Source: Ectocarpus siliculosus
Taxonomy: Eukaryota > Sar > Phaeophyceae > Ectocarpales > Ectocarpaceae
Assembly: GCA_000310025.1 (NCBI GenBank)
Contig: FN648628.1
Coordinates: 40,677 to 100,991, forward strand
Direction: 5' to 3'
DNA length: 60,315 bases
Each line of letters opens with the position of its first letter. Position 1 is the first letter of the stretch. Below are positions 32,422 through 44,067 of this stretch, one piece after another. A program made the position numbers and the translations under genes. The notes beneath the pieces are model-generated. The model was not told the origin of the DNA, searched no databases, and saw nothing but the letters and a program-made list of their open reading frames with translations.

Positions 32422-34293
32422 TACTGTTACCGAACTTCGGGAGGCCTGAAATGAAGACAGCGCTTTCTTGAGCTTGGCGACGCTGGCTTTGCCGACTTAG
32501 TTAAGGCTAGTGTGCTACAGCCGTGCTGGACAGGCCAAGTGCCTAAATGCTCTGAGACAGAGCAACGGAGGCCTTTTAACACTGCTGCCTTCTCCATGCG
32601 GTTGATTTTGTAGTTATTGTCGGGTCGCATGTTTGATGGAGCGGTTTATAGTTCTTTTTCGTTCATTGGTGGAGGTTAGAGCAAGAGGGACCAAACGATT
32701 TTGGGAAACCGCGATAGAGGAGACAGATAGCCGAACAGAAAAGCGTTGTTTACATCGGCTGCCGGCGGTGGGAAGTCAAAACGAAACGTGTGTTGCTTTG
32801 TGTTTTAGCCTTTGCAGCCTTTGTCATATCTGTGAGTCGGGTACGCTTTCCTTTTGAACCTTTTGGAGATGGGCGTTGTCGTGGCGGTAGCGCCAACGCA
32901 GGCTGTGTTGCTGGGTGTGGCCGGGGGTGTATGACAGAAGCACGGCTCGAACATGCTTCGTGTTGAGAGGGTTCCGGAGAGGTCGCCATCAGATTTTGCT
33001 TGTGTTGGTGGTGCGTTTGGTGTTCAGGTATGCATATGTAGATAGCACGATAGGTGCTGCCGTACAACCAGCGTAGTCTCAGGTAAGTGTGGTGGGTCCA
33101 AGAAAAACATCAGCGTAGCGGATTCTGAGATCTGCTTCTTGCCGGTTTGGTAACTGCATCCTGGTGCGGTTGTTGGTGCTGGATCAGCATGTAACCGTGC
33201 TACATTCATGTTGATCCGAACGTTGCTGTTGCTGTGAAAATTTGTGCACACAACCAAAGAACGGCAAAGATGCTCTCAAGAGTTCCTCGATGACGCACAG
33301 ACGGTCAAGTTTTGCTGCTTGTTTTTTTTTCCGGTATGGGGATCCAAGCGCTAGAACAATGGTATCCGTTGGCGGCCTTTGCTTCGGATGGGCTTATAAC
33401 AGATGGGTTTGTGTACGGCAGCTTGAAAACCCAGCGTTAAGGTTTAGAGGGCTGTGAAATCGCGTCGGGCTCGGTGTCATGAGTGGTACACTTATATTTT
33501 CAGGGTGATGGATTGGTAAGACCTGGGTCAGCAGGGACGTTTTCTCAATATTTTTTGTCTCGAGTATGCTAGAATTCAGAGGTTTTGCTGTTGAAATGGG
33601 GCAATGTCTGTGAGGTTTGCTTCGGCGTTGTTCATTTGTGCGACATGTAGACGCAAGAAAGTCGAAGTGAATGCACTCTTTGTCGCATGTATAAACTTGG
33701 GGGAAATAACGTTCTACGATCGCGCGTCGAATGGTGTCGGTTCAATGTTGCGATCGTTTGGTCTTGATTTCGCGACAAAAGCAGCCGGGGTAGGAGCCAG
33801 TGCAGTGTTGGTGGGAAGGGAGTTCGTGTGTAGTTTTGCTTTGGGTGGAATTATTTGGTTTATGTGAAGGGTGCTGGTCGCTGGGTGCTGCATTGGAGGT
33901 TGATTGGACACGAAACGTCGGACTTCCTCGGGTAGTCTACATATGACCACGTTGTACTTGAGGGTGCCAGCTTAGGTGGGTTGGATGGAGCACGAAGCAT
34001 ATTGGTGGTTCGCGACAAGATCTATAGAAGTTGGATGTACTATAATTTTCGTTGGCCAGTGCAAGACGATGGCACCATGTTGACGTTTCGATAGGAGAGG
34101 GGGGAACGGTAACATGTTAGTCGCTACGTTCATACGAATCCCAACCATCTCCAACGCCACACACGGTGAAGAGGTCTCCAACGGGTGGTCTCGTAGTGAC
34201 GCCATCCTCGTAAGGTTACGCTGGACGGCGGTAGCATCTCGACGCCACGGTTTGTGTGCTATGGTTCCATCGACATCGTCGTGTTTCTGACAC
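32422..34293. other. 3' flank of the CRAL-TRIO gene; no recognised gene
   Basis: The first several hundred bases probably hold the 3' untranslated region. Two short plus-strand frames (33242-33457 and 33604-33867) show no family resemblance. Nothing else is supported. Confidence 0.35.
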
Positions 34294-34342
34294 GAACAGT
34301 TTTTCTCGGAACAATTTTTCTCGGAACAGTTTTTCTCGGTAT
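34294..34342. repeat. three tandem 16-bp units
   Basis: The unit GAACAGTTTTTCTCGG occurs three times head to tail, the middle copy with A for G in CAGT. It is followed by a diverged 40-bp-spaced direct repeat further on: GGATAGAGATTCACCCCAG at 34471 and GGACAGAGATTAACCCCAG at 34511. Confidence 0.75.
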
Positions 34343-35750
34343 TCCCGGACTCAACCCACTGCTATTTTCGTTTCGACCGACGTTTCACCTCTCTGAATAG
34401 CAGCGATTAGTATATTACCTTGGCTTTGGGCGGAACTGCATGAAAGAGGCGGCGCCCCAGCAGGGGGGATGGATAGAGATTCACCCCAGAAATTTCCATG
34501 GACCAGGGAGGGACAGAGATTAACCCCAGGTATTTTCCAGGCCGAGTTCCCTGTACTTATTATCCCAACAGCTGCTGGGCGGCGACGACCCAAAGAAGAC
34601 ATTGATCTTTCCCACCATCGATGTTTCGTACAACATCAGGACAGAGACATCACCTACTATCTGGCATGCAACCCAACCACGTAATAAACAAACTGATAAG
34701 TAGACAGTTTCGGAACAAAAAAAAAGCTGAAATAAGGAAATGTATTTTTTTAAGCCGTCGTTCTGAGGATCGTTCCTGACAGTCTCGCCAGAATCCAAGA
34801 TAAGGGGAAAATAATCAGATTTAACAGCGGAGGGAGGCTCGTTTTGTGGAAAATTTTGCCAACTTTTCGATTTAGACCCTTCTTTATGGAAACATAATCT
34901 TGCAACTATATCTTGGCATTTTGACCCAAGATTTGCTCACAATATATCTCCGCGAAGACTTGCAGTATCGCGATTTATGGGGGAAATATCTTGAATGTTG
35001 AAAATGCGGCGTGTTGTTCCTCTCTTCTGCTTGAAGTTGAAAAAGGCACAACGGCCACTTGGTCCACAGAAAATGCCAAGGTGTGGCGAAAAGTGAGCAT
35101 GACGCAGTTGTAGAAGGGGCATCCCTCCCCCAGCTGTATTGCCTCAACACTGTGGGTGGATGCTAGCGATGGGCACCTACCTGGGGTGCAAAATAGAAGC
35201 CGTTGCCCACGAGCTCATGTCAAGCGGAGAAACAAAACTGTTCCATTGCTGTCCAACTGACAAGAAAGTGCATCAACCCGAGGCCGATGACACCCATGCA
35301 CGTATCTCATGATGTAGCAGGCGTACCGAGGTCAAACCTCCCGCGCTGTCATCTGCACCAACGGATTTGGCTCGGGTGCAAACGGATTGGGTGTGGGGTG
35401 AATCGATGAAGAGATAGAAGCGTCGCACACGACAGAGCAGTGTTGGCAAAACGTTCCTCCTGCTCTATTTTTCTACTTCAAAATAAAGTACTCTTTGAAC
35501 GGTCCTTCCACAGACTGGTGATGACGCACGTGGAACGAGTCAGGGCAAATACGCATTTTTTGCGCGCGCCTTGGTCGTTTTCGTTCGCTGTCGGCGCGCG
35601 TGGCGCTGACACAGTGACGCCAGGGTGCGTTAGAGACCCTTGCGAGTGTGCCACGTGCAGATTTCATGGCGTTATGGACGATTAGGTTGACTGACCTTCG
35701 GTGATCGCGCCGCACTGAGGCAAGATTTGTTACGCCGCCTCAAGATTTGT
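34343..35750. other. no recognised gene; AT-rich in part
   Basis: Includes the pair of direct repeats at 34471 and 34511. An AT-rich stretch at 34860-35010 contains CGATTTATGGGGGAAATATCTTG, partly the reverse complement of a motif near 35887. No gene is supported. Confidence 0.3.
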
Positions 35751-35912
35751 CGGAAGGCTCGACTTGACAAATCTTTCGAAAGGGCAGATTTCGGGCCTCG
35801 AGAAATCTTGGCCAAGATATATCGGAAGATTTTGTTCCCATAAACCGTGAAACTGACAGATCTTGGCCAAGATAAAGATTTATCGACAAGATTTTGTTCC
35901 CATAAATCGGGG
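35751..35912. repeat. AAGATTTTGTTCCCATAAA direct repeat block
   Basis: Two units about 62 bp apart contain ATCTTGGCCAAGATA followed by AAGATTTTGTTCCCATAAA(C/T)CG. The TCTTGGCCAAGA core is itself a perfect 12-bp palindrome. A partly inverted relative lies near 34971-34993, about 0.9 kb upstream. Confidence 0.55.
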
Positions 35913-37110
35913 TCTTAGCAGCTTTCTTTGAAATAACACATCAGGCACCATCACACACAACACATCATCAGGCACCACCCACACGCACACACACAGTCTG
36001 CAAGAGCATGTCCAGCGCCCGCCCAAATAAAACCCAGCGCCCAGCGCAAAGCCCCTGGAGTTGGCGCGCCACCAACACAGAAAGGGGGAGGCTGCACGGT
36101 CAGAAAACCAAGTTGGGGTTGTTGGTTGTTGCGCGGCTTTTAGGTCAGCAACACGTGCCCGTCACACACAGACAGATTGAAGCAAGGGGGAGAAAGAGCG
36201 CCGGAACGAACCGCGGCAACCGACGACGTAGTGGAGGTGGCAGCACCGCCAGCAAAGGGCAGAGCGGAGGAAGAGCACGCAGTTGCCTTCTGGTGACGCG
36301 CCGCAAGAAGAGTATTATTCTCTGCTTGTACTTGAGAGAGAGCGCGTGTTTGACTTCGACGTGCCCCCGCCCCCCCCAAAACACCCTCCTCTCCCCAACG
36401 CTTGAAAAGCGATACACAGCGCTCCGTACAGGGCTGCCGGGCAGTATGTGTACTTCCTGTCGCTGTTCTGGTGCGAGTTCGTGTGCTGGGGTTGAGGGGG
36501 CAACACAGAAACGCACACGCATGCATGCATGCACGCACGCTCAACAGCAGTGGGAGCGCCGGGATCAGGGTGCACCTGTCACGCAGCGCACCACAAAACC
36601 CAGCAGTACCTACCTGCGAACAAGGGACGTTCGTTGGGTGACTGTCGTCCCACAGCCAATCACTTGAAGCCCCATTTTAGGGCTGGATCGCCTTTTGGGG
36701 ACACTTTTTGTCCCCATCTTCTTCACCTGCTTTACCTCGCGAAGAATGGCATGATTGTCTCCTTCTTTGCACTACTCGACCAGAGGCGTGGCGGGGTACG
36801 TACACAGGGACGACACTAGTCTAGTATGAATGCTTTGTAGAGTGGAGGAGTTTGAGGGTAATAAAGAACAGATCGAATTGCGGAGCGACTGCGCCGCGGG
36901 TTCAACAGCGAAGTTGCGCCGCGTCTGTCTACCCTTGGGTGGAAAGCGCTAGTAGAGGCAAGCGCGGAAGAAGTACCTAGCCCACCGTTGATAGAAGGCA
37001 CCGAGCAACCTAGGGCTTGAGTTAGAAGGTCTCGCTTTCCCTCTAGAGAAATATCTTGAAAACCTCCTTTTCGTGCCCCGTTTACCACGCTCCCGCCAGT
37101 TGGTGTCTAT
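35913..37110. other. anonymous region with long but unsupported ORFs
   Basis: A 219-codon plus-strand frame (36008-36667) overlaps minus-strand frames of 129-134 codons. None resembles a family. The minus reading of 36140-36200 (CVCDGHVLLT) resembles a plus reading near 59496 (LCDGHVLIGG), which hints at a shared repeat. GCATGCATGCACGCACG lies near 36519. Confidence 0.3.
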
Positions 37111-37171
37111 AATCCCTATCAAATGTCCCCTCGTATGTCCCCTCGTAACGAGGGGACATTTGATGGGGATT
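37111..37171. repeat. strong inverted repeat / hairpin
   Basis: The left arm 37111-37134 and right arm 37148-37171 are 24-bp reverse complements with one mismatch. A second, perfect 12-bp pairing (ATGTCCCCTCGT with ACGAGGGGACAT) is nested and offset because the ATGTCCCCTCGTA word is duplicated on the left. Two alternative folds are therefore possible. Confidence 0.85.
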
Positions 37172-37499
37172 TTAGACAAGAGAAGGCTCAAGTGGGAAGG
37201 CAGCTTTGCACTTGCACCCAGGGATGGAACTGTCTGCACCATCCAATCAGCAGGCAGGCGTCGTTCGCTCTTTTTCTTACATTTCAGAAATTCGCAAGAA
37301 CGCCGAATTTTCTGTGCGTGGTAAGGGAAAATATTCGCCTGCAGGAAGTTTCCACGAAACTTTCTTATCTCAAAATCTGTTTCCTTATCTCAGCAAATTT
37401 GGAGCCCCAGTCCGAAACTGTGTATTGTTGGATTCGACCGGCTGGTATTCCTGCCATCATCGCCTCCATCATCATCAGTCCGGAACACATATCAATCCT

Positions 37500-37758
37500 T
37501 CGGCTGCAGTCGTGTCTCCTATCTTTCGGCGTTCCCCCCCCCATGCTCTGTTGTCCTTTTGGTCTTCCGTCCGGTGTTTTTCTTGTTCCGTTCCTCCGCG
37601 CGTAGTACGCTTAGCTTCTCTTTCTCCTTGTGACATTTGACCATGAACTTCTCCGCTCCCTCTGTTACCTCTTTGAACCACGGCACCCCTTCCTCCACCT
37701 CCGCTGCGGTAGGCCAGCAGCCACCCGGCAACCCGAACGCCCTCAGGCCGTCAACCAT
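37500..37758 (-). pseudogene. possible coding fragment, charged helical protein
   Basis: The minus-strand frame starting near 37758 is protein-like over about 70 codons: a Gly/Pro lead, then EVEEGVPWFKEVTEGAEKFM and HKEKEKLSVLRAEERNKKN, ending at TAG. No family is recognised. The composition (Glu/Lys-rich, one Trp) suggests a coiled or transposase-associated region. No splice sites were assigned. The plus-strand frame over the same bases (37637-38056) is less protein-like. Confidence 0.3.
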
Positions 37759-40104
37759 CCGTGGATTTGGCGTTGGCAGCGAATTCTACGAAGTCGTCCT
37801 TGAATCAAAACACCCAATTATTTTCCGAGCGCCCGCTCTTTGGGTCCTTCCTCCCCACGATACCTATCTCCGAACACCAATCGCTTCGGCAGTTGCCCGT
37901 CCGGTTGTCTGGCCAATGCTGCAGCAGACAGTAGTCACCGTAGTCGGACTAGCCTCCACACTTACTTGGCATCCGACCTTTTTCAGGGCTACGTACGCGA
38001 AGAAAGACCCTCCTTATCAAGACAACGCGGTTGAAGAATTGGCCTATCGACCGTAGATATACGATATACATACATAGTCGTGTGTGCGCGCGTCTCGAAG
38101 ATGGCTGCGGTCAAAGTGTGTTTCGTAGGCCTTCTTGGGCAGGGAATAGCAGGGAAGTCGAACGCTGAGCAGGAAGCATGCGTCCCCACGCTCTCTCCCC
38201 CCCCTCTCTCAAATAACTACAAATCCAAAATTTACCCACAAATCGAAAAAAAAAAACATACTCCTCAAGACCCTTAACTAGTCTCCACCTCACACACTGT
38301 CCACGCCCTTATTAGGGGATATGTGAACCGGAACTAAACCCAGCCCTGGTCACAGGGCGAAACATTCGCAATTCCATCACATCATGCCCCAACATATTAT
38401 GTAAACGCTACAATCTTGAACTACTCAAGTCTTCTTTCACTTGCTAAGAGTATGTAGTGTTGACGGTACTTATTGCACGACAGGAGTTCTTCCGTTGGAA
38501 TAACTACCGCCCGGACACTAAAAAAAAACTGAAAGGAGGTGGTTTTCATTCATCGTCTGGTTGTCTGGTTGTTGTGCGTTGTGCCACGCGCACGCCCGGG
38601 CCGTTCTTTTAAGGGGGTGCAGAAGACGAATATTGATGTTGACAAAATTTGAAAACAAACGCAAGAGCACCAGAAATCGCACAACAGACACACCAGACCA
38701 CCAGTAGGAAGGCACCGCGAAAAACAGAAATCGCTGATTCTCGCACAGGTCGGCAGCAGAGGCTGCTCAAATCATACATTTCACGCGTCTACCTCCACAC
38801 GCCTCCTTTGAAACCAAGATAAAACTTCACACCATTCTAAATTCTAGTCAATAGAGGCAAAACGATGCGTGCGGTGGCCGGCGCCATCTTGTATCCACCA
38901 AAGATGATGTACTCGTTGCACAATAACAAAAACAGTAGATTCCACATGCGATCGAGCATCAACCGCGAGGCCGGCGCACAACAGGCACACTCGGGCATCA
39001 GATCGCAAAATTCTTTTCTGGCGTCCTACTATGTAAAAGTAGGCCGTTCTCCTTTGGCTCGGTACCGAGCGTTTAGCGTAAGTGTACTGTTGCTTTTTTC
39101 ACGATAATCAAAACGCCACTACCTTAAGCACGGTACGCCTACCTGTCGTGTCTTCACGTCATGCGTACATGAGGAGTCTGTCCCCGCTTCCGTTGTCAAG
39201 CCCGAAACAATGAGCAAAAAAAGTAAGCCAGGTTGGGACTACAGCAACGCCGACGATATTCGTTGGCTTGCTTTCAACAATGTGGTAATGGGCTTTGCGT
39301 AGGTTCACTTTTGTTGGGGGTACTCTAAGGCTAGGGCCGAACTACAGTAATACTGCAGCCGTTCTTGCTGCCGAGGGAGTGAAGTGGCTACACCGCTCGA
39401 GCGCGGGGTCTCCGCAACGTTTTGGTCGAGGTAGGCCAAGGGTGGACGTCTGCATTCCATAGTGCACGTCAACTCTGTTTAGCGAGTTGTGTAAACATAC
39501 ATGGAACGATGAAATGCACCATAAATGTGCCTTAACTGTGTGCGCTAGGAATGCGTTGTAGTTGGAAAACCACGACGACAATCATCATCAACATTATTAT
39601 CATCCACACCCACATCCTCGAACCAATTTTCAGCGAAACTGCCCGGAGAATGTAGCATCAGGCCTCGACGCTCGTGAATGACAAATCCCAACGCTCGACG
39701 GAAAACCAAGAACCACGTGTCTCATGTAGGAACTTGCCATGTTGGTACTGGCCGAGTTTATCGCGCCACCCGGTTTCCCCCCTCCTTGGCGGTGACGCCA
39801 GTAACGGCAGCACAGGATCAGTGGACAGCGACCGCCGTCTCGACCATGCGATTCTTTCCAAGTAAACCGGGCCGGTGTGAATGAGCAATCATTGCTTTGG
39901 CCTATGGGTGAACCGCCAAATTGTGATTGCTCGCTGACAACTGCTGTCCTTTGAAGCCGATAGCGTGGGGACGATCGTGTACAGTGTAGACTGCTCAAAG
40001 CCAACACCCTGATGCTGCAGAGGCCCAAATTGTGTAGCCAACAAATCTCAACTGATGAACCCGTTAGAATATCCATTCAGAAAGCACAAGAGCCCCACCC
40101 AACC
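37759..40104. other. no recognised gene
   Basis: About 2.3 kb without a supported gene, RNA or element. Only short frames on both strands. Confidence 0.35.
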
Positions 40105-40815
40105 TGATACTTTGACTTGTCAGTCCTTTCTCTAAGAAACGATAAAGCGTGCACCTGCCGAGCAGCATCCGTGTTGCTATCGATATTCAAGGATAAAATA
40201 CAACTACAAACATACATATGGAAGCAGCCCCCCCACGTTTCCTTCTCACGACAACACCGTTAGGAATTTGAGAACACAAGCACCTGTATGTTCCCAGAAC
40301 ACACGCACAACACGCCGTTACGATAGCAGAGACCAACCAGTGATCCCAGCCAGCTAAAATCCTGCGCCTCACACTATCCCTTCATCCCGAGATAGCGTCA
40401 CACGCTGTTGCAACTCCCCCAAGAAACATAATTACACCCTAACCAACATGATAATTCGACGTGTCAGTCCTTCCTCCAGAATAGATTCCGAGACGCATAC
40501 ACGATAGAGCGTGCACCTGCCAAGCAGCATCCGTGTTGCTATCGTTATTCAAGGATAAAATACACCTGAAAAGAAAACAATATGCGAGCAGTCCCCCGCC
40601 GTTCCATGTCAACACAACGCCTTTAGGAATTTGAGAACACATGCACCTGACCTGTTACCAGAACACATGCACAACACGCCGTCCCGATAGCAGAGACCAA
40701 CCAGTGATCCCAGGCATCCACAATCCTGCACCTCACACTATCCCTTCATCGCGAGATAGCGTCACCCGTTGTTGCAACCCCTCCAAGAAATATGGTCTAA
40801 TTACGCCGAACCCCC
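40105..40815. repeat. 344-bp tandem duplication
   Basis: Two consecutive units start at 40105 (TGATACTTTGACTTGTCAGT) and 40449 (TGATAATTCGACGTGTCAGT). They share GTGCACCTGCC(A/G)AGCAGCATCC, TATTCAAGGATAAAATACA, TTAGGAATTTGAGAACACA, CGATAGCAGAGACCAACCAG and CTCACACTATCCCTTCATC in the same order. On the minus strand the array follows a copia-type end fragment at 41045-41110, so it may be the 3' end or LTR region of that element. Confidence 0.8.
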
Positions 40816-41044
40816 CCCCAGCTGAACGCGAATGAACTACATACGAAAGCAGTCGCTGCAAGTTCCGTGTAGAACCATGGGCACACGAATCACCCTCCAC
40901 TATTAGGGTTTGATGACATAACGCCAGCAGTGACGAACCAATCAGATGAAAGAAAACAAACGCAAACGGAACAGAAGCAAAAACAAACATATGAACCGAG
41001 GCGACCACCAAGAAACAAAAGAGAAATAGCGACAAGAACGGTGA
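40816..41044. other. spacer between tandem duplication and copia end fragment
   Basis: No independent feature. On the minus strand it follows the stop of the copia-like frame. Confidence 0.3.
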
Positions 41045-41820
41045 ATTGATGTTCATCACATAACCAGTGTGAAAACCAAACGCTGCCTAACGACCGGCTT
41101 GGTCAGATAATCGGCATGATGGGAAACCTTCGTCACATACTCTTATCCTGATCCGCTTCCGTGCTGCCCGTTCCCAAATAGTTTTCTATCGTGATCTGCT
41201 TCCGTGCTGCCCGTTGCCGGAAGTCAAGAAAATAGCTTCCTCCAGCCTATCCCCCATCTCAACATCACACGACCAAAGCGAGACGTTCTTCTGCGTCCTA
41301 TGTAGCCAAGGCCCGCGTGGTGACCGGTGACGACGGCATTCCAAAGGACCCCGAACATGGCCAAATTGATCCCACCGCAGGAAAACGCGGTTGGTAGTCT
41401 GTGAACATTGCCAGGATATGAACCCATACCAAAAGAAAACCAACTGTGAAAGCATAGAAGGATCAACGTAAAGTATCAAGGAAACCTCATCACAAAACTC
41501 GCGGTCTCCCTCTCAGCGAGGAAGTGCGATGTCTTTCACTTTTCGTACACTCAGATAAACATGAGCCTCGCGCACCCATCTCTTGTCTTGAAGAATATCA
41601 CCCGACAAGGTAGAAATGCGGAGACAGCGAGGGTATACTCGAAAATTCCTCAGCCTCACGGCACATCTTCTAAATAGTAGGCAGGAGAATCTTACCACGC
41701 GCTCAATCAGAAAAACAACCTCGGCGAATGTTTGAGGTGTCTTCTGATGTGCGAATCCCCTGTTCGGTCCACCTCGTATGCTACTTTCAGATGTGCCCTC
41801 TGGTGACACCATAGACTACG
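41045..41820 (-). mobile_element. decayed Ty1/copia end fragment
   Basis: On the minus strand just before tandem TGA codons the translation is KVSHHADYLTKPVVRQRLVF. This matches the conserved carboxyl end of copia polyproteins (H-x-ADxLTK). Upstream sequence to about 41820 has frames of up to 99 codons with no clear copia motif, so the left limit is a guess. Two copies of CTGCTTCCGTGCTGCCCGTT (about 41153 and 41201) indicate a local duplication. Confidence 0.4.
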
Positions 41821-41850
41821 GGTAAGGCGGTTTTAGTCTTTTCTCGGCTT

Positions 41851-43714
41851 CTACTCATGGCCCTCCTCCTTCTCGTCCAGGAGGGGGAAGTGGGTGCCCA
41901 GAGCGCCGGATACGCGGTAGTCTTCAACGCTGCCACGGAAAGCGCGGAAACCTTTCATTACCGCTTGTCCGTTCTCGTCGTATACCGGGCGGGCCGTCTC
42001 ACCGAGAAGGCCAAACAACACCGGGTTGTCCAAGTCCACCCCGCGCAGTCCAACATCCATCTGCCAGAACTCCAGGTCAGGAAGGACGCGTCCATCCCCG
42101 TCTACGTCGCCGTCGCCCTGGTAGTTCACGCCAGCGTTCAGACGTACCGTGACAGTAGATGTCTCGATCTTGAAGATGGCGTGGATGGACTGCAGGTCGG
42201 CGAGGTCGTTCTCGGCGATGTACTTGTTGCACCAATCGGGCGCCGCCATGGCGTGGTCGTACCTCAAGATCCATTCTTCGAGGCTTTCACCTCCGAGCAG
42301 CTCGCGCCTGCCGTCAAGCATTTCCTGGTGCATGCGGGCCCATATCTTGTGACCGCCGAACTGCCGGCACTCCACGGGAAGGTTGGATGCAGACACAGTC
42401 ATGTCACCGTCTGCCACCGGCATCTCCCGGGAGAATTGAAGGAGTTCGTCCACCTCTTGGCCGTCGGCAATGATCCGCAGTCCTCCGTTCGAAAGGCAGG
42501 GCGAGACCCCCTCAGGGCAGCCGTCCGTATCGGTGGTGTAAGGGTTGGCGACCTCGATGACGAGAGAGTGCCCCTCTGACAGAACAGCCAGGCTGGTCAT
42601 CAGCTGGAGGAGCGGTGACGCGAACATTGACGTTGAGATCGGCGTTGTCGTCCTTGATCAGGGAGTACCAGCCGCCGTCAACCCCAGACCAGTTAATTGT
42701 CTGGCCACGGAGCCCTCTCATGTGGGGGTCACCCCACATGTCATCAACTGAAAGCGAAGGGGTACAGACGTATCGCAAGCCGTGTGGTAAGTGGCACGAC
42801 ATACAAATGTCGACACTAACCGTGCACAGCGTGACCCTTCTCTGCACTTTGAAATAACACATCTGAAGAGCCAAATGGAGACTACATACATTTCAAGCAA
42901 ATACTTCGCGCCTCAACATGCATTCGAGGGTGGTCGCCTAAGCCGTTTAGCGTTCGAAGTTCAGTGCGGAAGCTTGACAATGTTTTTTGTTATTCTTGAT
43001 TTAGTCTAATCTGGAGTATTGTTGGAGGGTTATAGACAAAATATAGTAAAACAACGAAATCATATCAATAGATAATGGAGGTACTCCGACCTCGGGTTCG
43101 TTTCGGCTATATATACAACATTACAGGAAGCCACGCCGATTCGACACCTTTTATCTTACCAGGGCCCGGCGTAGGTGTTGGCGGCGTAGGCGTAGGTGTT
43201 GGCGGCGTTGGCGTTGGCGGCGTAGGCGCTGGCGGTACTGATGGTTGCACAGACGGTAGGGCAAAGATACCACGCGATACATGAACACCGTGCAAAATTT
43301 TAGGGTCGTATCAACATCATGGTGCCTATGCATGGGAGGAGCAAAAAAGCGAAGACAACTCTAGCAACAAACGCATATATAGCATAAATAGTATCAAAAT
43401 GGACGGCTAGACAGCAGCGCGCATTAGACAGTCCCACTAACAGAAACTCTAACACGCGCTGTCTTACCTGAACCGCAGCAAACTTCTTTAGTACAGTTAA
43501 GGCTGCTGCTGGTGCCGTCGCCGCAGTCGACATCATCGCCAAGGTAGGACGGTTTCGGGTCCTCGCATTCAATTACATCGTTCGTCAGGTCCCACCCGTA
43601 TTTCCATCCGCAACAGAATGCTGCAGGATATGACAAGCCGTCGGAAACGATGGCGGAACAGACATACGTGTGAGAATTTGGAGTCTGACACCAAGCGATG
43701 GTTGTAACCAGGGC
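41851..43714 (-). pseudogene. secreted Cys-rich / Pro-Thr linker / VWD-like protein, frameshifted
   Basis: On the minus strand exons join in phase: about 43714-43468 (possibly starting at 43620), 43237-43160, and 42747 to the TAG at 41851. The first encodes a Cys-rich module (WCQTPNSHTYVCSA, CCGWKYGWDL, DVDCGDGTSSSLNC, EVCC). The second is a pure linker of PTPP repeats. The third opens with VDDMWGDPHMRGLRGQTINW, resembling the GDPH start of von Willebrand D and plant root-cap modules, and continues about 290 residues with a conserved-looking C-terminal half. Near 42630 the frame must shift (RVTAP, then LLQLMTSL), with no room for an intron: either a pseudogene or an indel error. The linker and Cys content imply an extracellular or cell-wall role. 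No signal peptide exon was identified. Exact function unknown. Confidence 0.6.
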
Positions 43715-43872
43715 GTCTCACGGGGTCTCCCCCGCGTGGACCCTACCTAGACCTATGCCTCTTTTGCTGCGTTCCCAATCCCACCGGTATTGTCGGGAAC
43801 ACGTGTCAGGCGTCTTCAACGAGCGGGTACATTGGGTTGCACCTCCTTCCTCATGGCCGTTAGTGAGAGCTC

Positions 43873-44067
43873 ATGGACACAAATAGCTCAGAAGTCATAC
43901 CCGTGCAGGTCACGCTTTTTGAGGCTGATTTTGCCATGGTTTGTGTTGAACTTGAACTTGAGACTCGGAGGTTTGTCCCGCTTGCGGTCATAAAAGTCGC
44001 CAGAGAGTTTGTTTCAATTTCGCCTTTCGCGAGCGGGGAATGGTCAAACGCTTCCTGGCACGCTTAA
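43873..44067 (+). other. possible small ORF, unknown
   Basis: A 64-codon ATG-to-TAA frame encodes a protein-like sequence rich in Val, Phe and Glu (VQVTLFEADFAMVCVELELE). It lies just upstream of the minus-strand Cys-rich gene in divergent orientation. No family and no further exons were recognised. Confidence 0.2.

Noticed and set aside
36008-36667. 219-codon plus-strand ORF as a gene
   Set aside because: Arg/Ser/Thr-rich composition, overlapping open minus frames of similar length, no domain, no splice-site logic.
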